Shown: positions 34,384 through 46,057, counted from the first letter of the stretch. The stretch is 64,000 bases of DNA from Iris pallida (GCA_029216955.1 JANAVB010015600.1:39818048-39882047); one strand, 5' to 3'. The notes: generated by a model from the sequence alone, not told the origin. A program made the numbers and translations.

Positions 34384-35817
34384 CCTGATGGGATTGTCCT
34401 AATTCCGAAGACGATAATGAAGATTATGAATCTTCCACCAGCCAGAGATCAAAGTGAAGAATTAGTGCCTTTCACCTTGAAAAATGGTGAAATCATGTAG
34501 GTACACCCTGACTTAGTGCCTGAAATGGAATATGGAAGTAAAATTTCAAAATCCAAGAAAGATCAAAAAGTCAGAACATGCAATATAATTTCTCATATTG
34601 TTACCCCAGATCATGATGATTCTGATCATCTATGGGATGACATCCCTTTGGAAAATAGGCTAAGGGGTCTAAACATATTTCCTCCGAGTTTGGCTCCTCC
34701 TACCAAACTAAAGCTTACTCATCAGCAGTGGTTAGCAATGAATAGTGTCCTTTTGTACAGGGCACAACAAGTTTTTAATGCTTACGAGAAAGCTCCGGTT
34801 GGGATTTTACCTCCTGCACCGAAAGTTTCTACCCTTGTGACTACAGAGGTCTCTGTTCCTTCTTCATCTATTGGACCATCCTTTGAAAGTCCGCTACCCA
34901 CTCACATGTACAGTCAACAATCGGTTCGTCTTATGAAAAAGATGGGCTATGACTTTCAAAAAGCGGAAGGCTTGAACTATGGTAATGGTATGCAAGTTCC
35001 TTTAGAAATTTAAGGTCAAAAATCCTCCGTTGGATTAGGATTTGAGGTCCCTCACAAAAATCCCCATAAAACAAAGACTAAAGGAAAGAAAGCTAAATCC
35101 TGTAATATGGTACTTCATTCTCCTGAGTCTGAAGAAGAGACTTTTGCTGGTACAAGGTCTGGAAAAGACTACCACAAAGATTACGAGGGAACTTCCAAAG
35201 AAGCGAATGATGCCGCTGAAACACTACCAACTCAGTCATCTTCTGAGGCGAGGCCTTCTAAACCCCCAGTGGTTGAAAAAGGAAAACAGAAGGCAGTGCA
35301 TTTTGACGTCCCGCTGAAGTCTGGTTCAAATCAAGGGTTGATGAAATCCTATAAATTTGACATACTAGCCCAGTTAGCCAATACTCCGGCTAGGCTTTCT
35401 ATCTTTGAGTTGCTTCGTCTCTCTAAAGAAAATCGAGAAACTTTGAGTAAAGCTTTGCTACAGGCAGATTCATGTTTAGCTCAGCTCAAAAGTCCTGATA
35501 ATACACCGGTGTCATGTCTCCAATGTCACAGTATGATGGAATCAATTCCTAACATTACTTTCACACAAGAGGATATGCTGTTGAAGCATAATCGACATGA
35601 CAGGCCTTTGTGTTATACAGGGTATATTGACTCAACTAAAATTGACAGGATTTACATTGATCCTGGGTCTTCTATTAGCATTATTCTTCAGAGTATGCTA
35701 CGACCATTAAGGATTCCTACTAGTGAGTTGACTTACACTAGTACGATAATTGTTGGTTTCAATTCTGGAGGAAGTAAACCATTGGGGAAATTCGCCTGAA
35801 GATTCAAATAGGTAATC
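34384..35817 (+). pseudogene. Protease region of gypsy B with an extra G-patch-like motif
   Basis: 34516-35013 ends with KKMGYDFQKAEGLNYGNGMQ, a G-patch-like motif upstream of the protease. 35107-35799 carries SYKFDILAQLANTPARLSIF, NITFTQEDMLLKH and the protease site YIDPGSSISIIL with its catalytic Asp. Stops near 34378, 34498, 35011 and 35797 break the frame. The G-patch-like motif occurs again in the linker (about 36890), so B has two. Confidence 0.75.
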
Positions 35818-35825
35818 TTCGAACC

Positions 35826-37007
35826 ATGGCAACCTTCTATGTTATCAATTCAGATGTATCTTATAATATTCTTCTCGGAAGACCATGGATACATAAGCAT
35901 AACATTGTTCCTTTGACTCTCTACCAATGCTTCAAGTATGTAGATTCTCAGGGGGTTATGAAGACTGAATTTGCAGATCTCAATCCTTTTAAAGGTGTTG
36001 AAGCTTATTTCTCTGATTCAATACTCTATAAACAGGAGAATGTGAAGGAAATATCCGATATGACTGAAGATTGATCGCCTTCAGAAGACCAATCGATTTC
36101 AGAAGCCCAATCGCCTTCAGAAGATCAGCCTTTGAAGATTAAGGTTAAGGGTCAGATTCAACCCCAACCTGTCAATGACGAACCTTTGGTGATTAAAGTC
36201 AAAGAAAGAACTCAAGCTACGTCAGATGAATCTGTGAAGATTCCGATCAAAGGTCGAGGTCAAGCCAACAATAGTGATCAGCCTCTCATGATCAAGGTTA
36301 AAGGACGTATTTCTCGTCCAACTGATTAATTCAAGGTTAAGGGTCGGATTCAACCCCAACCTGAGCAAGTCTACGCCGATGACGGATGACGGTCCATTAA
36401 TGATTAATTCAAAGCGTAGTAGTCAGTCTGTCAATAATGTAAATATTGATCAATCTGTATTCTCTCTTTTTAATGAATATTTCCTTTTGGAGTATATGGC
36501 TGTCAAATATATTGAAAGAATAAATTTATCTGTTGACAATCAAAGTCATCAATATAAAACTGACATAAATACAAAGAAAACCTTATACATTAATCATAAA
36601 GAGAATTCTTTTCCTCCTCATGTCGATGTTGGGCCCTATGCTCAGAGGTTCCTAACATCTACTCCTTATTTACTACCTGTTGCCTCATCATCACAAGCTT
36701 GTGTAACTTATCGACGTCACGAAGATTCTTATTTTGTGATCCTGTCTAATAAGAAAAAAAGCGTCAAATTGTATTTGGTTTGGCTAGGAATATTCCTGTC
36801 ATACAAACAGATAATCTCGAAGAGAAGGATAAAGGGAAAATTCGAATTGACAGATATAGTCGACAATATCTTAAGATTATCCAAAATATGGGATATGATT
36901 TGAAAACCATGTTACGTCTCAATCAGGGCAAAGGTAGACGATTACTATTATGTGGCGATCCGTTTTGTCAACGAACCCATCATGGTTAGGGATACGATAC
37001 ATCCCAC
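35826..37007 (+). pseudogene. PR-RT linker of gypsy B with basic repeats
   Basis: Starts with the protease end SYNILLGRPWIHKHNIVPLT. Then come four or five repeats of the type QPLKIKVKGQIQ, EPLVIKVKERTQ and QPLMIKVKGRIS (36120-36400), some sequence with EYFLLEYMAVKYIERI, and NMGYDLKTMLRLNQGKGRR at about 36885. Stops are at 36072-36074 and 36327-36329, with frame shifts near 36.8 and 37.0 kb. Confidence 0.7.
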
Positions 37008-38212
37008 ATGTTTAATGAAGATATGGAAGAAGAATTTTCTTCCTGTTCTTTACAATCCTCAGATTCTGAAGGAGTCCAGTATGTTGAATCTGAGCACGTC
37101 TTTTCAGTTAATATGGTTCAAACCGATGATGAGTCTGATCTATTTGAAAATGACCCTTGGGCACAACAAATAGATACCCAGTGGGAGCTTCGGTTTGAAC
37201 AACGACAGCCACCCACAGAAGATGAAATTGTCCAGATTGATGTTGGAGACGAAACTACGTCAAAGCCAATATTTATCAGCAAAAATCTTTCCGAAGATGA
37301 AAAAAAGAATTGATAAAGCTGATAAAAGAATATATTGATATCTTTGTATGGAGTTATGAAGATATGTGGGGTCTAGATCCTAAAGTAGCTATCCATAAAC
37401 TCAATATTCTTCCTAATGCCAAACCTGTAAAACAACAGCAGCGGCATTTTCGACCAGATATGATGCATGCAATTGAAGTAGAAGTTAAAAAGATGATTAT
37501 ATGTGGCTTTGTCCGCGAAGAACAACACCAAGTTTGGGTTGCCAATATTGTTCCTGTCATGAAGAAGAATAGAAAATTTCAAGTTTGCATAGATTTTTGA
37601 GATCTCAATGCAGCTTGTCCAAAAGACAAATTTTCACTTTCGATCACTGATGTCATGATAGACAATACATGTGGTTTTGAACGTATGTCTTTCATGGACG
37701 GATTCTCAGGATACAATCAGATTAAGATGCATCTAGGAGATAAAAAGCATACTGTTTTTAGAACACCCCTCGGAGTTTATTGCTACACAGTTATACCTTT
37801 TGGTCTGAAAAATGCTGGTGCTACATATCAAAGGGCCATGAGCAATATCTTTCAAGAACATCTGCAAAAAATAGTTGAATGTTACGTGGATGATATCGCC
37901 GTCAAAAGTCAATTAAAAGATGATCACATTCAAGACTTGAAGACAATATTCGAGTTGATGCGTAGACATCAATTAAAGATGAATCCCACTAAGTCTTTCT
38001 TAGGGGTTTCCAGTGGCAAGTTTTTGGGATTTGTCATTACTTCTCAAGGTATCCATGTTAATCTTGATAAAGTCAAAGCAATTCTTAAAATGCGTCCTCC
38101 ACGTAATCTGAAAGAGCTTCGTGGCTTTCAAGGTTGTATTGCTTATATCAGGAGATTTATATCAAATCTTTCTGGGAGATGTTAACCTTTTTCTCGTTTA
38201 CTGAAGAAGGGT
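37008..38212 (+). pseudogene. Reverse transcriptase of gypsy B
   Basis: The N-terminus (DPKVAIHKLNILPNAKPVKQ, FVREEQHQVWVANIVPVMKK) is followed by a stop at 37598-37600 in the codon of a conserved Arg, then ACPKDKFSLSITDVMIDNT, MDGFSGYNQIKMHLGDKKH, PFGLKNAGATYQRAMSNIF and the active site CYVDDIAVKS. The thumb (LRGFQGCIAYIRRFISNLSG) ends at a stop (38183-38185). Apart from the stops the enzyme is well preserved. Confidence 0.92.
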
Positions 38213-39200
38213 GTGTCATTTGTTTGGGATGAAGCATGTCAAAAAGCATTCAATGACATCAAACAATACCTCACAAATCCACTTGTTTTAGTACCCCCAG
38301 TAGTGGGAAGATTATTTTTGCTGTATGTTCGAGCAGTAGATCATTCTCTTGGTGCTCTTCTTGCACAAAAAAGTGATAAAGGTCATGAACAGGCAATATA
38401 TTATCTCAGTCGAATGATGGTTGGGGCTGAACACAGATATACTCATGTGGAAAAAGAATATCTAGCCTTGGTTTTTGCCATTCAAAAGACAAGACATTAT
38501 GTATCAGGACATACTATTCATGTCATATCCAGAATAAATCCTATTTGGGTATTAATGAAAAAGTCGAGTATTCTTAACTCTCGGTTAGCTACCTGGGCAA
38601 TATTGCTTATCCCCTATGATATGGTCTACATACCTCAAAAATCAGTGAAGGGTCAAGCGTTAGCTGACTTCTTAGCAGCTCATCCTATACCTGAAACTTC
38701 TAAGCTATATGACGACATTCCAGATGAAGTCGTAGATTGTAATATGACTTTAAGGGATGATATTTGGCAACTATACTTTGATGGAGCATCACAAGTTGGA
38801 CCTAAAGGCAATATTGTCTCTGGAGTAGGCATTGTCTTGGTTTCTCCTGATAAAATGGTTATATACCGTGCTTATTCCTTCAATGAACCATGTTCCAATA
38901 ATGTGGCAGAATATAATGCTCTTCTAATTGGTCTTCAAGTAGCAAAATAATTAGACATTGAGTTCTTGGAAGCATATGGAGATTCTCAACTGATTGTGAA
39001 TCAAGTCAGAGGGACATATGAAGTCAGAAATCCTGACCTCATTCCCTATCATCAAGTGGTAATCAAACTGGCTCTTTCATTCAAAGGGTTCTTTATTGAA
39101 TTCGTACCACGCTATCAAAATTTGGAAGCTGACGCTCTTGCTAGTTTAGCTGTAGATTTAGCAGTTCCAATCAGAAGACAAAATACCATCACTTTGTTGG
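38213..39200 (+). pseudogene. RNase H plus archaeal-type RNase H of gypsy B
   Basis: The first domain has VDHSLGALLAQKSDKGHEQA and HVEKEYLALVFAIQKTRHYV. The tether has ALADFLAAHPIPETSKLYDD. The second domain has YFDGASQVGPKGNIVSGVGI, NNVAEYNALLIGLQ, a stop at 38948-38950, then EAYGDSQLIVNQVRG and PRYQNLEADALASLA. The acidic residues of the second domain are kept. The dual arrangement places B in the Tat lineage. Confidence 0.92.
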
Positions 39201-40534
39201 ATCGAGACCTATTCTATATCAAGTATAATTTGCATATCGAACAGAGTTATGCTACCAAATCTAATTCTCAAAAGGATTGGAGAAGTTCATTTATTGATTA
39301 TGCAGTCTATGGGATTTTACCTGAAGATCCAAAAGAAGCTGCATCAATCAAAAGACGATCATTTCGATTTTACTATGATACTTCTATACGCATGTTGTAT
39401 CGTCGTTCTTATAACAGGCTTTTACTGTGTTGTCTCTCTGAAAGCGAAGCCAAGCAAACACTTCGTGAAGCTCATGATGGAGTTTACGGTACACATCAAC
39501 CAGGTCCAAAGTTACAGGACCGTATTCGAAGAATGGATTATTATTGGCCTTCTATGATAGTAGACGCTGTGGATTATGCCAGACGGTGTAAAGCATGTCA
39601 GATTCATGCTGATTTTATTCATCAATCCTCTGAATTTTTATATCCTACAGCAGCTTCTTGGCCTTTCGAAGCTTAGGGTATGGATATTATTGGTCCAATT
39701 AATCCCCCTTCTGTCAAAAGATATCGGTTTATTCTGGCTATAACTGATTATTTTTTTAAATGGGCGGAAGCAGTTCCTCTTGTTGAAGTAAAAACGTCTA
39801 ATGTGGTTAATTTTATCAAACATCATGTCATTTATTATTTCGGGATTCCCCGAAGGATAATCCATGATAACGGACCACAATTTGCCAGTCAGGCATTTTA
39901 TCGATTTTGTGACAAGAATCGGATCCAGAACTTATCTTCTACAACTTACAATCCAGCTGCTAATGGTTTAGCAGAAGCTTTCAACAAAACTATTATTAAA
40001 CTTCTTAAAATGTTTGTCTCTTCTAATAAACGTGATTGGAACGAAAAACTTGGAGAATATTTATGGGCTTATCGAACAACAGTCAGAACTCCAACCGGTT
40101 TTATACCATTTTTATTGGTTTACGGATGTGAAGCTGTTCTTCCACTGGAGATCCAGATACTATCTCTTAGAATAGCCATTGCTAATGAGCTAACTACGAA
40201 AAATAATGACCGCTTAAGACTCCAAGAACTTGAAGGTTTGGATGAGAAGCGTCTTCAAGCACAACAACACATTGAGCTGTATCAAGCCCGCATATCTCGA
40301 GCTTTCAATCGTAAAGTTAAAAAGAGGATATTTAAAGTAGGAGAGCTAGTTTTAGCTGTCTGAAGACCTATGGTTATGACTCATAAAAGTAAAGACAAAT
40401 TCCAAGCTAAATGGGAAGGTCCTTATGTAGTCGAAACCGTATTCTCCAATGGTGCTTATAGGTTATCTAAACCTAATGGAGATTTGCTCATGATGCCAAT
40501 TAACAGTAAATTTTTGAAAAAATACTACGTTTGA
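39201..40534 (+). pseudogene. Integrase of gypsy B
   Basis: The HHCC zinc-binding part is intact (EAHDGVYGTHQPGPK, then CKACQ). A stop at 39674-39676 falls in the codon of a Trp just before the catalytic core (MDIIGPINPPS). Then IIHDNGPQFASQAF supplies the second Asp and YNPAANGLAEAFNKTI the Glu. The C-terminal part RKVKKRIFKVGELVLAV ends in a stop (40361-40363), and the frame continues to KYYV and the real stop at 40532-40534. Confidence 0.9.
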
Positions 40535-40640
40535 ATTTCTTCTTTATTCCCCAGCTACCAAGGTTTGGTTAAGCTGATTATTTATTCTCTTAAAAGAGAA
40601 TTTTGATTTTCTGCCTTACCAGCTGATTTCAGAAAGAAAA

Positions 40641-40920
40641 AAGATTTATTATTTGTCATGTCTTCATTACCTCTGAATAAATATTAAATCTACTTCTTTT
40701 CATTATTATCTATCATGTTCATATTACCTCTGAATAGATATTAATCTATTTTCTTTGAGTCATTATGATCTATTATGTTCATATTACCTCTGATAGTATT
40801 GTATACTCTAAAAAGAAAACAAGATTTATTATCTATCATATCCACAATATCTCTGGATAGATACTACTTTGTTGAGTTTGGAAGACTTATCATGTCCATA
40901 TTACCTCTGATAATTATTTT
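40641..40920. other. Five-hairpin array between pol and the antisense gene (gypsy B)
   Basis: Five loops of the type CATGTCCATATTACCTCTGA start at about 40657, 40712, 40777, 40838 and 40891. Arms are complementary but vary: TTATTTGT/ATAAATA, TTATCTAT/ATAGATA, TTATCTAT/ATAGATAC, TTATC/GATAA; the third hairpin is weak. Stems here are AT-rich, unlike those of A and C1. The array separates the pol stop (40534) from the antisense poly(A) signal (41021). Confidence 0.8.
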
Positions 40921-41015
40921 CTATCTCACACATATTTTAAAATATATTACATTTATTTCATGATTGGAAATAGTACATCAGCAAAATAAAAGGAAGTGAC
41001 AGAAAACAAAAACTC

Positions 41016-41021
41016 TTTATT
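41016..41021 (-). terminator. AATAAA poly(A) signal of the gypsy B antisense gene
   Basis: The minus strand reads AATAAA 15 bases after the coiled-coil stop codon at 41036-41038. Same position as in A and C1. Confidence 0.6.
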
Positions 41022-41035
41022 AAATACAAAAATTT

Positions 41036-42361
41036 CTAAGGTGGAGCAGACAGATCTTCAATCATTTTATGTAGTTCTGCCAAACGTTTGTCGCGAGAAT
41101 CCAATACAGTTGTATATGCTCTGGTTCTTCGAGCTTCTGCTGTACAGAGGTGGGAGAGTTCAACAAAGGCAGATATCATTTTGTCTTTGGCTTCTTCAAG
41201 AGTTTTGATTTTTGATTCAGAACCGAAGATCTGTTCTTCCAAAATAGAACTTTGCCTCAAGAATTGATCCCTATCTGCCGTCATCCGGTTCTGCTCCTCC
41301 TTTAATCGAGCTAGCTCAGCCTCGACTTCAGTAATTCTATCATTTTGTTGATGAATTTTGATATTCATGGAGTCATAGGCTTGCTGATGCTGCTCCAATA
41401 AGGGTTTATTTTCTTTCAAGAATGTCCTCTCCACGGCAACCTTGTTACTATAATCTTGAAGAGATGCTTTGAAGATGGTTTCTCGAGTTGTATACTCATT
41501 GGTGAGAGCATCATACTCGGATTGGACGAGGCTTTCTATAGTCCCACTTGACAACCTTAGATATTCTTTGATGGGTTGTTCAAGTCCCTGGACTATTTTC
41601 TGCAGAGCTGCTTCCCTCTCAGTGTCATTAAACATTGCTATATTGTCTATGGTAGTAGCAATAGCACTTTTCAAGCTCTCATAACTGAGGCCTTTCTTCA
41701 AGACCATTTTGATCAACGCTGCCAAAGTTTTGTAAAAAGTTTCTGTATGAATCTCTACCAAAAGATTCATATTAGCGTTGGAGCTTCGTGTATCAGTGAT
41801 ATTTGCCAGTCTCTTTTCTTAAAAATTGGAAACAGGTGCTGTCGTTGCTGTAATAGCAAGCTGAGTTAACGATATATCTGTTATCGTTACCACGGCTAAT
41901 TGATTTTTAGGGAGTTTTGGGACTACTTCAGCAAGATTTTCTGCTACCTCCGGAGGATGAGTTTCGGTGGTAGAGGATGGTATCATGGAGGTGCTGCCTC
42001 CTATGTTCAATTCTGACTCGAACACAACTGTCTCAGGAACTTGAGCTGGACTGGCAGCAGTAATTGATGTTGCTGCTATATCTACGTCTTCAACAATGGG
42101 TTCTTTAACAGCAACTGATTCTTGGAGCACTACTGGCTCTTCTACTGTATTCGGCACTTCTTCTCTTTCTTCAGCAAGAGAAGGCAATTCTTGGTCTGCC
42201 TCTACTACAGGCTCTTGTTGTATCTCCATAGATGGAGAACCTTTTTAGAAGCAGAATCTTCTTTCGAAGAAGAACTCTCTTCTTCAGATTCGATGTCCTC
42301 TTCATGAATAGTCTTTTGAGGAGGAGGAGAAGCAACGAGCTTTGCTACAGTGATAATACCT
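41036..42361 (-). pseudogene. Coiled-coil and acidic part of the gypsy B antisense gene
   Basis: An acidic, Val/Glu/Pro-rich region (42229-41819, for example PVVEADQELPSLAEEREEVP) ends at a single stop (41821-41819). The same frame continues at 41770-41036 with 244 residues, about half of them a probable coiled coil (EVEAELARLKEEQNRMTADR). The minus strand has CAG/GTAAAG at about 42440 and TTTGTAG at about 42363, a plausible 79-nt intron joining this part to the PMD exon. A protein of PMD, acidic linker and coiled coil suggests a nuclear oligomer, which is inference. Confidence 0.7.
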
Positions 42362-42439
42362 ACAAAGATTAAGCAAAATAGTCAATATACAAAATCATAC
42401 TACATATTTTTGCATAAATTTTGTGTAATTTATCTTTAC

Positions 42440-45083
42440 CTGGGGTAGGTACAGGATGCGACAAGAGTGCATCATAATCTAGATCCCAGTCATCATCATC
42501 TAACTCGAGAGCCAGTTCATCCGAAGGGATGGGTTCCGGATCGTTAGCATGAGTCGTAGCGGTGTCTTCAACAGCTTGCACCTTTTGTGGCGAAGTCAGA
42601 TGCAATGAAGTACTGAGACGTCCGGGAGATAGGACTCCTATGACTTCTGTTGCTGTGCTGGTTGGGATGCTGAAGACCCTTCTCCAGGTTGAGCTGAAGA
42701 AGATGTAATGTTTTGAGGCTCATTAATAGGAGTTTCGCTTTCTGGAGTAGCGGCTCTCTGTCTGGAAGGCCCTTTAACAGTAGTCTTCTTCTTCTTTTCC
42801 CGGAGAGTAACAGCTGTATCTGGTTTCCGCTTCTGGGTTGTAGTGATGGTAATGGGTCCTGCAGCTGTTTTCCCAACTCCCGTAGGGATCGTCTCCAGAT
42901 ATTCATCTGGAACAACATCATCAGGAATGTCCGAAGGCACCATAACTGGTTCTTCGGCGTCTCCTTCCTTTTCCCACCGAAGACTTCCCTTCATGCTATA
43001 GTCTTTTGCGAAGGAATGAATAGAGGCATAAAAATGTGCATACGAATGAAGCATTCGTAGCTCAGTTGTGCTCGTGGCAGTTGACACATGAAATTTAGCA
43101 CCGGTACATCCAGTACTGAAATACCGCCATGCCCCCGCGCCATCAACTAACTTTCCATAATAGATAAAAGTAGTAGAGGGATTACCAACGTGAAGCTGGT
43201 CATACCCGAACTGACGAGCGAACCGACTGGGTAGATACGGTTCGAAGATACAGTTGTCTTCAGTTCTATACATCAGATATGAGGGTCTGATGCATATTAG
43301 CCAATTAAAAACTGGCGCAGGTATCTCAGTCCTCCCTTGTCCTACATCTTTAAATTGTACACCGAAGCAGTCGGCTGGAACTAGTGGTCTTGTGGAGAAA
43401 AAATTCCACCCATGGGAGAAATTCAGTGCTACCCGGGTATCTGTCACTGAAGTTGCATTCCACGTGGCTTTACTAAATTTCTGGAGGAATACCTCCGTAT
43501 CATTTTCCGGGCCTGGTAGTAATAAACTGCAGTTGTGGTGCAGTAACCAGCCCATTAAATAAGTATAGGGCATCTCCACCCTAGGAAAATCTTTACGGTA
43601 GGAAGCATTATTGATCAGTTCTTCACCGAATGCTCGCAAACCTGTATTTATCCGACACACCATTGTCGATAATAGACTGAGTCTGGCCTTGAATACCAAA
43701 CATACTGCTGGCCATAGAATGTTTCGGTGAATTCTATCGACTGTACCAGTCCCTGGTACGACCCATCTTCGCAGCCACAGAGAAAGAAAGCCTGCCAGCA
43801 AGGCTTCCTTTGAGAGCTTTCGACTGCCATGTTTCAGAAAGCTCAATGCTTCAGTTCCCGCGGGGAATTCTCCAGTTTTGGTGGTCAAATACTTGTCCGG
43901 GGACTTATATGTGATCATCCAAGTGTTTATCATATCAGCAGAAATTATTGAACAAGGGTTGATGGGTTGAGCCTTGTTGTCTTAAAATCTCTTATTGTCT
44001 TGCTTGGATATTCTATTCTTATGATAGAATAGATATGTTATCCATTTATTGATGTATGCCAAATACGATCCACTTTCATACATAGTAGTGCAAATCAAAT
44101 AATGGCACATCAATTCTTGATATACCTCAACTAAGCGAGGATTTTTCTTGCTAATTTTTTCTAGTTCCCGGTTGGAGGGAACGTACTTTTCATATGGAAC
44201 TTCCTTCATTGGTAGCTTGGAGATGAATTGCATCTCATGAAGTGCAAACCCCATTTCGCCTACTGGGGTTGCAAAAGTTCCTGTCGAGCTGATATACAAC
44301 TCCATCAGAGCTAAGAACAGATTGTTGTTTATAGGTATGTCTTGACTTGTGGAGACTACCGCTTCAAACAAACCAATGGCTTTTAGATCTGATTCAAAGT
44401 TCTTTATGATCCAAGAACTAAGTTGAACCCAGTTTTTGTTGTGAAGAGTCATCCACCCTGGAAGCCTAGGGTTGACCTGAGGATACAGTACTGAAGCGTT
44501 CATAAACTTGTTTATAAACATAGGTATCTGCACCGGTTGGATCAGAGATGATCCCTCGCTCGGTGTAAATCCAGACAATAAACCGGAGAAAGGAACGACA
44601 CCACCACTGGGAGTACTTGAGTGATAGCCCATCTGGTTTTCATCCCTCTTGAATATGATTCTCCCTGGTCTTCCACGACTGTTGGGAGTCAGATTCCAGA
44701 TCATCCGTCTCGGATGAGTAGCATGAGCAAAGGAAGAAAGGGGATAATCTCTTGACATTGTTGGGAGATACATCACCCTTTCTCCAATTTGAATACCCAA
44801 GATTCTTTCTTGGGGTTTGTCTGAGATTTGAAGTCAATTGCATCCCCGAACATGAATCCAGGCTTCAAATAATGTTGGCCATCCAGTGATGTCAATAGTT
44901 TCCCGTTCATCAGAGACAGCAACATTCTATCTCCTTGAGCAGCAATCAGTTGATGACGTTCCTGAGGATACTGCTTGTCGGTTTGAGGAAACTCGACATG
45001 GGATAAATTCTCCAGATAATTTGATCCCAGAATCCCAGCTGGTGAACCAAACACTTCAGAAAGAGGATAGGCCCCCAAATTCA
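42440..45083 (-). pseudogene. Antisense plant mobile domain exon of gypsy B
   Basis: A TTCTTTTGCAG splice acceptor (AG at 45085-45084) opens the exon. Sequence starts NLGAYPLSEVFGSPAGILGS. A frameshift lies near 44.8-44.83 kb and one stop at 43984-43982; the two main frames are 44800-43982 and 43933-42638. The PMD core includes LSKEALLAGFLSLWLRRWVV, STMVCRINTGLRAFGEEL and YTYLMGWLLHHNC, and later IFEPYLPSRFARQFGYDQLH. A basic stretch (REKKKKTTVKG) may be a nuclear signal. C1 encodes the relative. Confidence 0.8.
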
Positions 45084-45330
45084 CTGCAAAAGAAGTTCAA
45101 CAAGAAAAATCAAGTCAGTAAAGAATTTAAGTATGAACTCTATGCAAATTCAAACTCTACGCAAATGACTATACAGGAGTTTTATGCGTAAATAGTTCTC
45201 TGTTTTTTAAGAGAATTTGTTTTATGCAAGCGTTTTACGCAGTCTAAGAATGAAATTTTTATGCGTACTTTTTCTGTTCAAAAGAATAAAGTTTACGTGT
45301 GAAAAATACAGTCTTGTATATTTTCAGATT

Positions 45331-45610
45331 TTACGCTCGCACTTATAACGTGGGCGTATTTTGATCTTTTATGCTTGCATGTGTAACGTGAGTGTATTTT
45401 CAGTTTTTATGCTCGCACGTATAATGTGGGCATATTTTCAGTTTTTACGCTCGCACGTATAACGTGGGTGTATTTTCAAGTTCTACGCTGGCACGTGCAA
45501 CGTGAGCGTATTTTTAATCTTTTAATTTACGCTGGCACGTATAACGTGAGCGTATTTCTAATTTTTTTAATTTACGCTGGCACGTATAACGTGAGCATAT
45601 TTTTTTGTTT
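45331..45610. repeat. Tandem repeat of about 45 bp, seven copies, in the antisense first intron
   Basis: Units of the form TTTACGCTCGCACGTATAAC followed by GTGGGCGTATTTT repeat seven times with small changes (CTGGCACG, GTGAGCG). They lie in the 3' untranslated part of gypsy B, within the putative first intron of the antisense gene. Confidence 0.85.
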
Positions 45611-45663
45611 GGTCTTGAGTCGTCTTCTCCAAACGAAATCCTTGTTCGAAATAGGGTTTCTAC

Positions 45664-45799
45664 CTATCATGGCCGGAGCTACGTTCGGGTTGGTCTGTGG
45701 TGCTGCGGCGGCGTAAACTTCCTCCGATGATCTTACCGTCGACGAAGAGACGAGTTTCTTGCCCTTGGCTGAGGCGGCGGCTTTGCTCTTGGGTGCCAT
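45664..45799 (-). pseudogene. First exon of the gypsy B antisense gene
   Basis: ATG at 45799 follows a pyrimidine-rich leader. The exon encodes MAPKSKAAASAKGKKLVSSS, a short basic N-terminus, and runs to a plausible donor (GTAGAA) at about 45663. Gypsy A has the similar start MAPKTPRGAADRGRGKDKK. The TATA box at 45886-45895 lies 87 bases upstream of the ATG. Confidence 0.55.
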
Positions 45800-45885
45800 T
45801 TCACTCAAAAAGATTTTGATGATAAGTGAAGAAGAGAATAGGGAATAAAAGAGATGACTAAAGTTCTCTCTCATCAACATAAGCC

Positions 45886-45895
45886 CTATTTATAG
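45886..45895 (-). promoter_or_regulatory. TATA box of the gypsy B antisense gene
   Basis: The minus strand reads CTATAAATAG, followed after about 30 bases by an AG/CT-rich leader and the MAPK start. The identical ten bases occupy the same place in gypsy A (58294-58303). Confidence 0.65.
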
Positions 45896-46057
45896 AAAAC
45901 TTAAGGGTTGATTCAAATTCTAAGTGATTGTTGGGTATCCCTGACTTTACGTTGATGACTGTTGGGTATCCCTAAGTTTACGCTGATGACTGTTGGATAT
46001 CCCAAAATTTACGCTTCTGTTCACAGTATTTCAAATATTAGAAAATTTGAAAACTTT

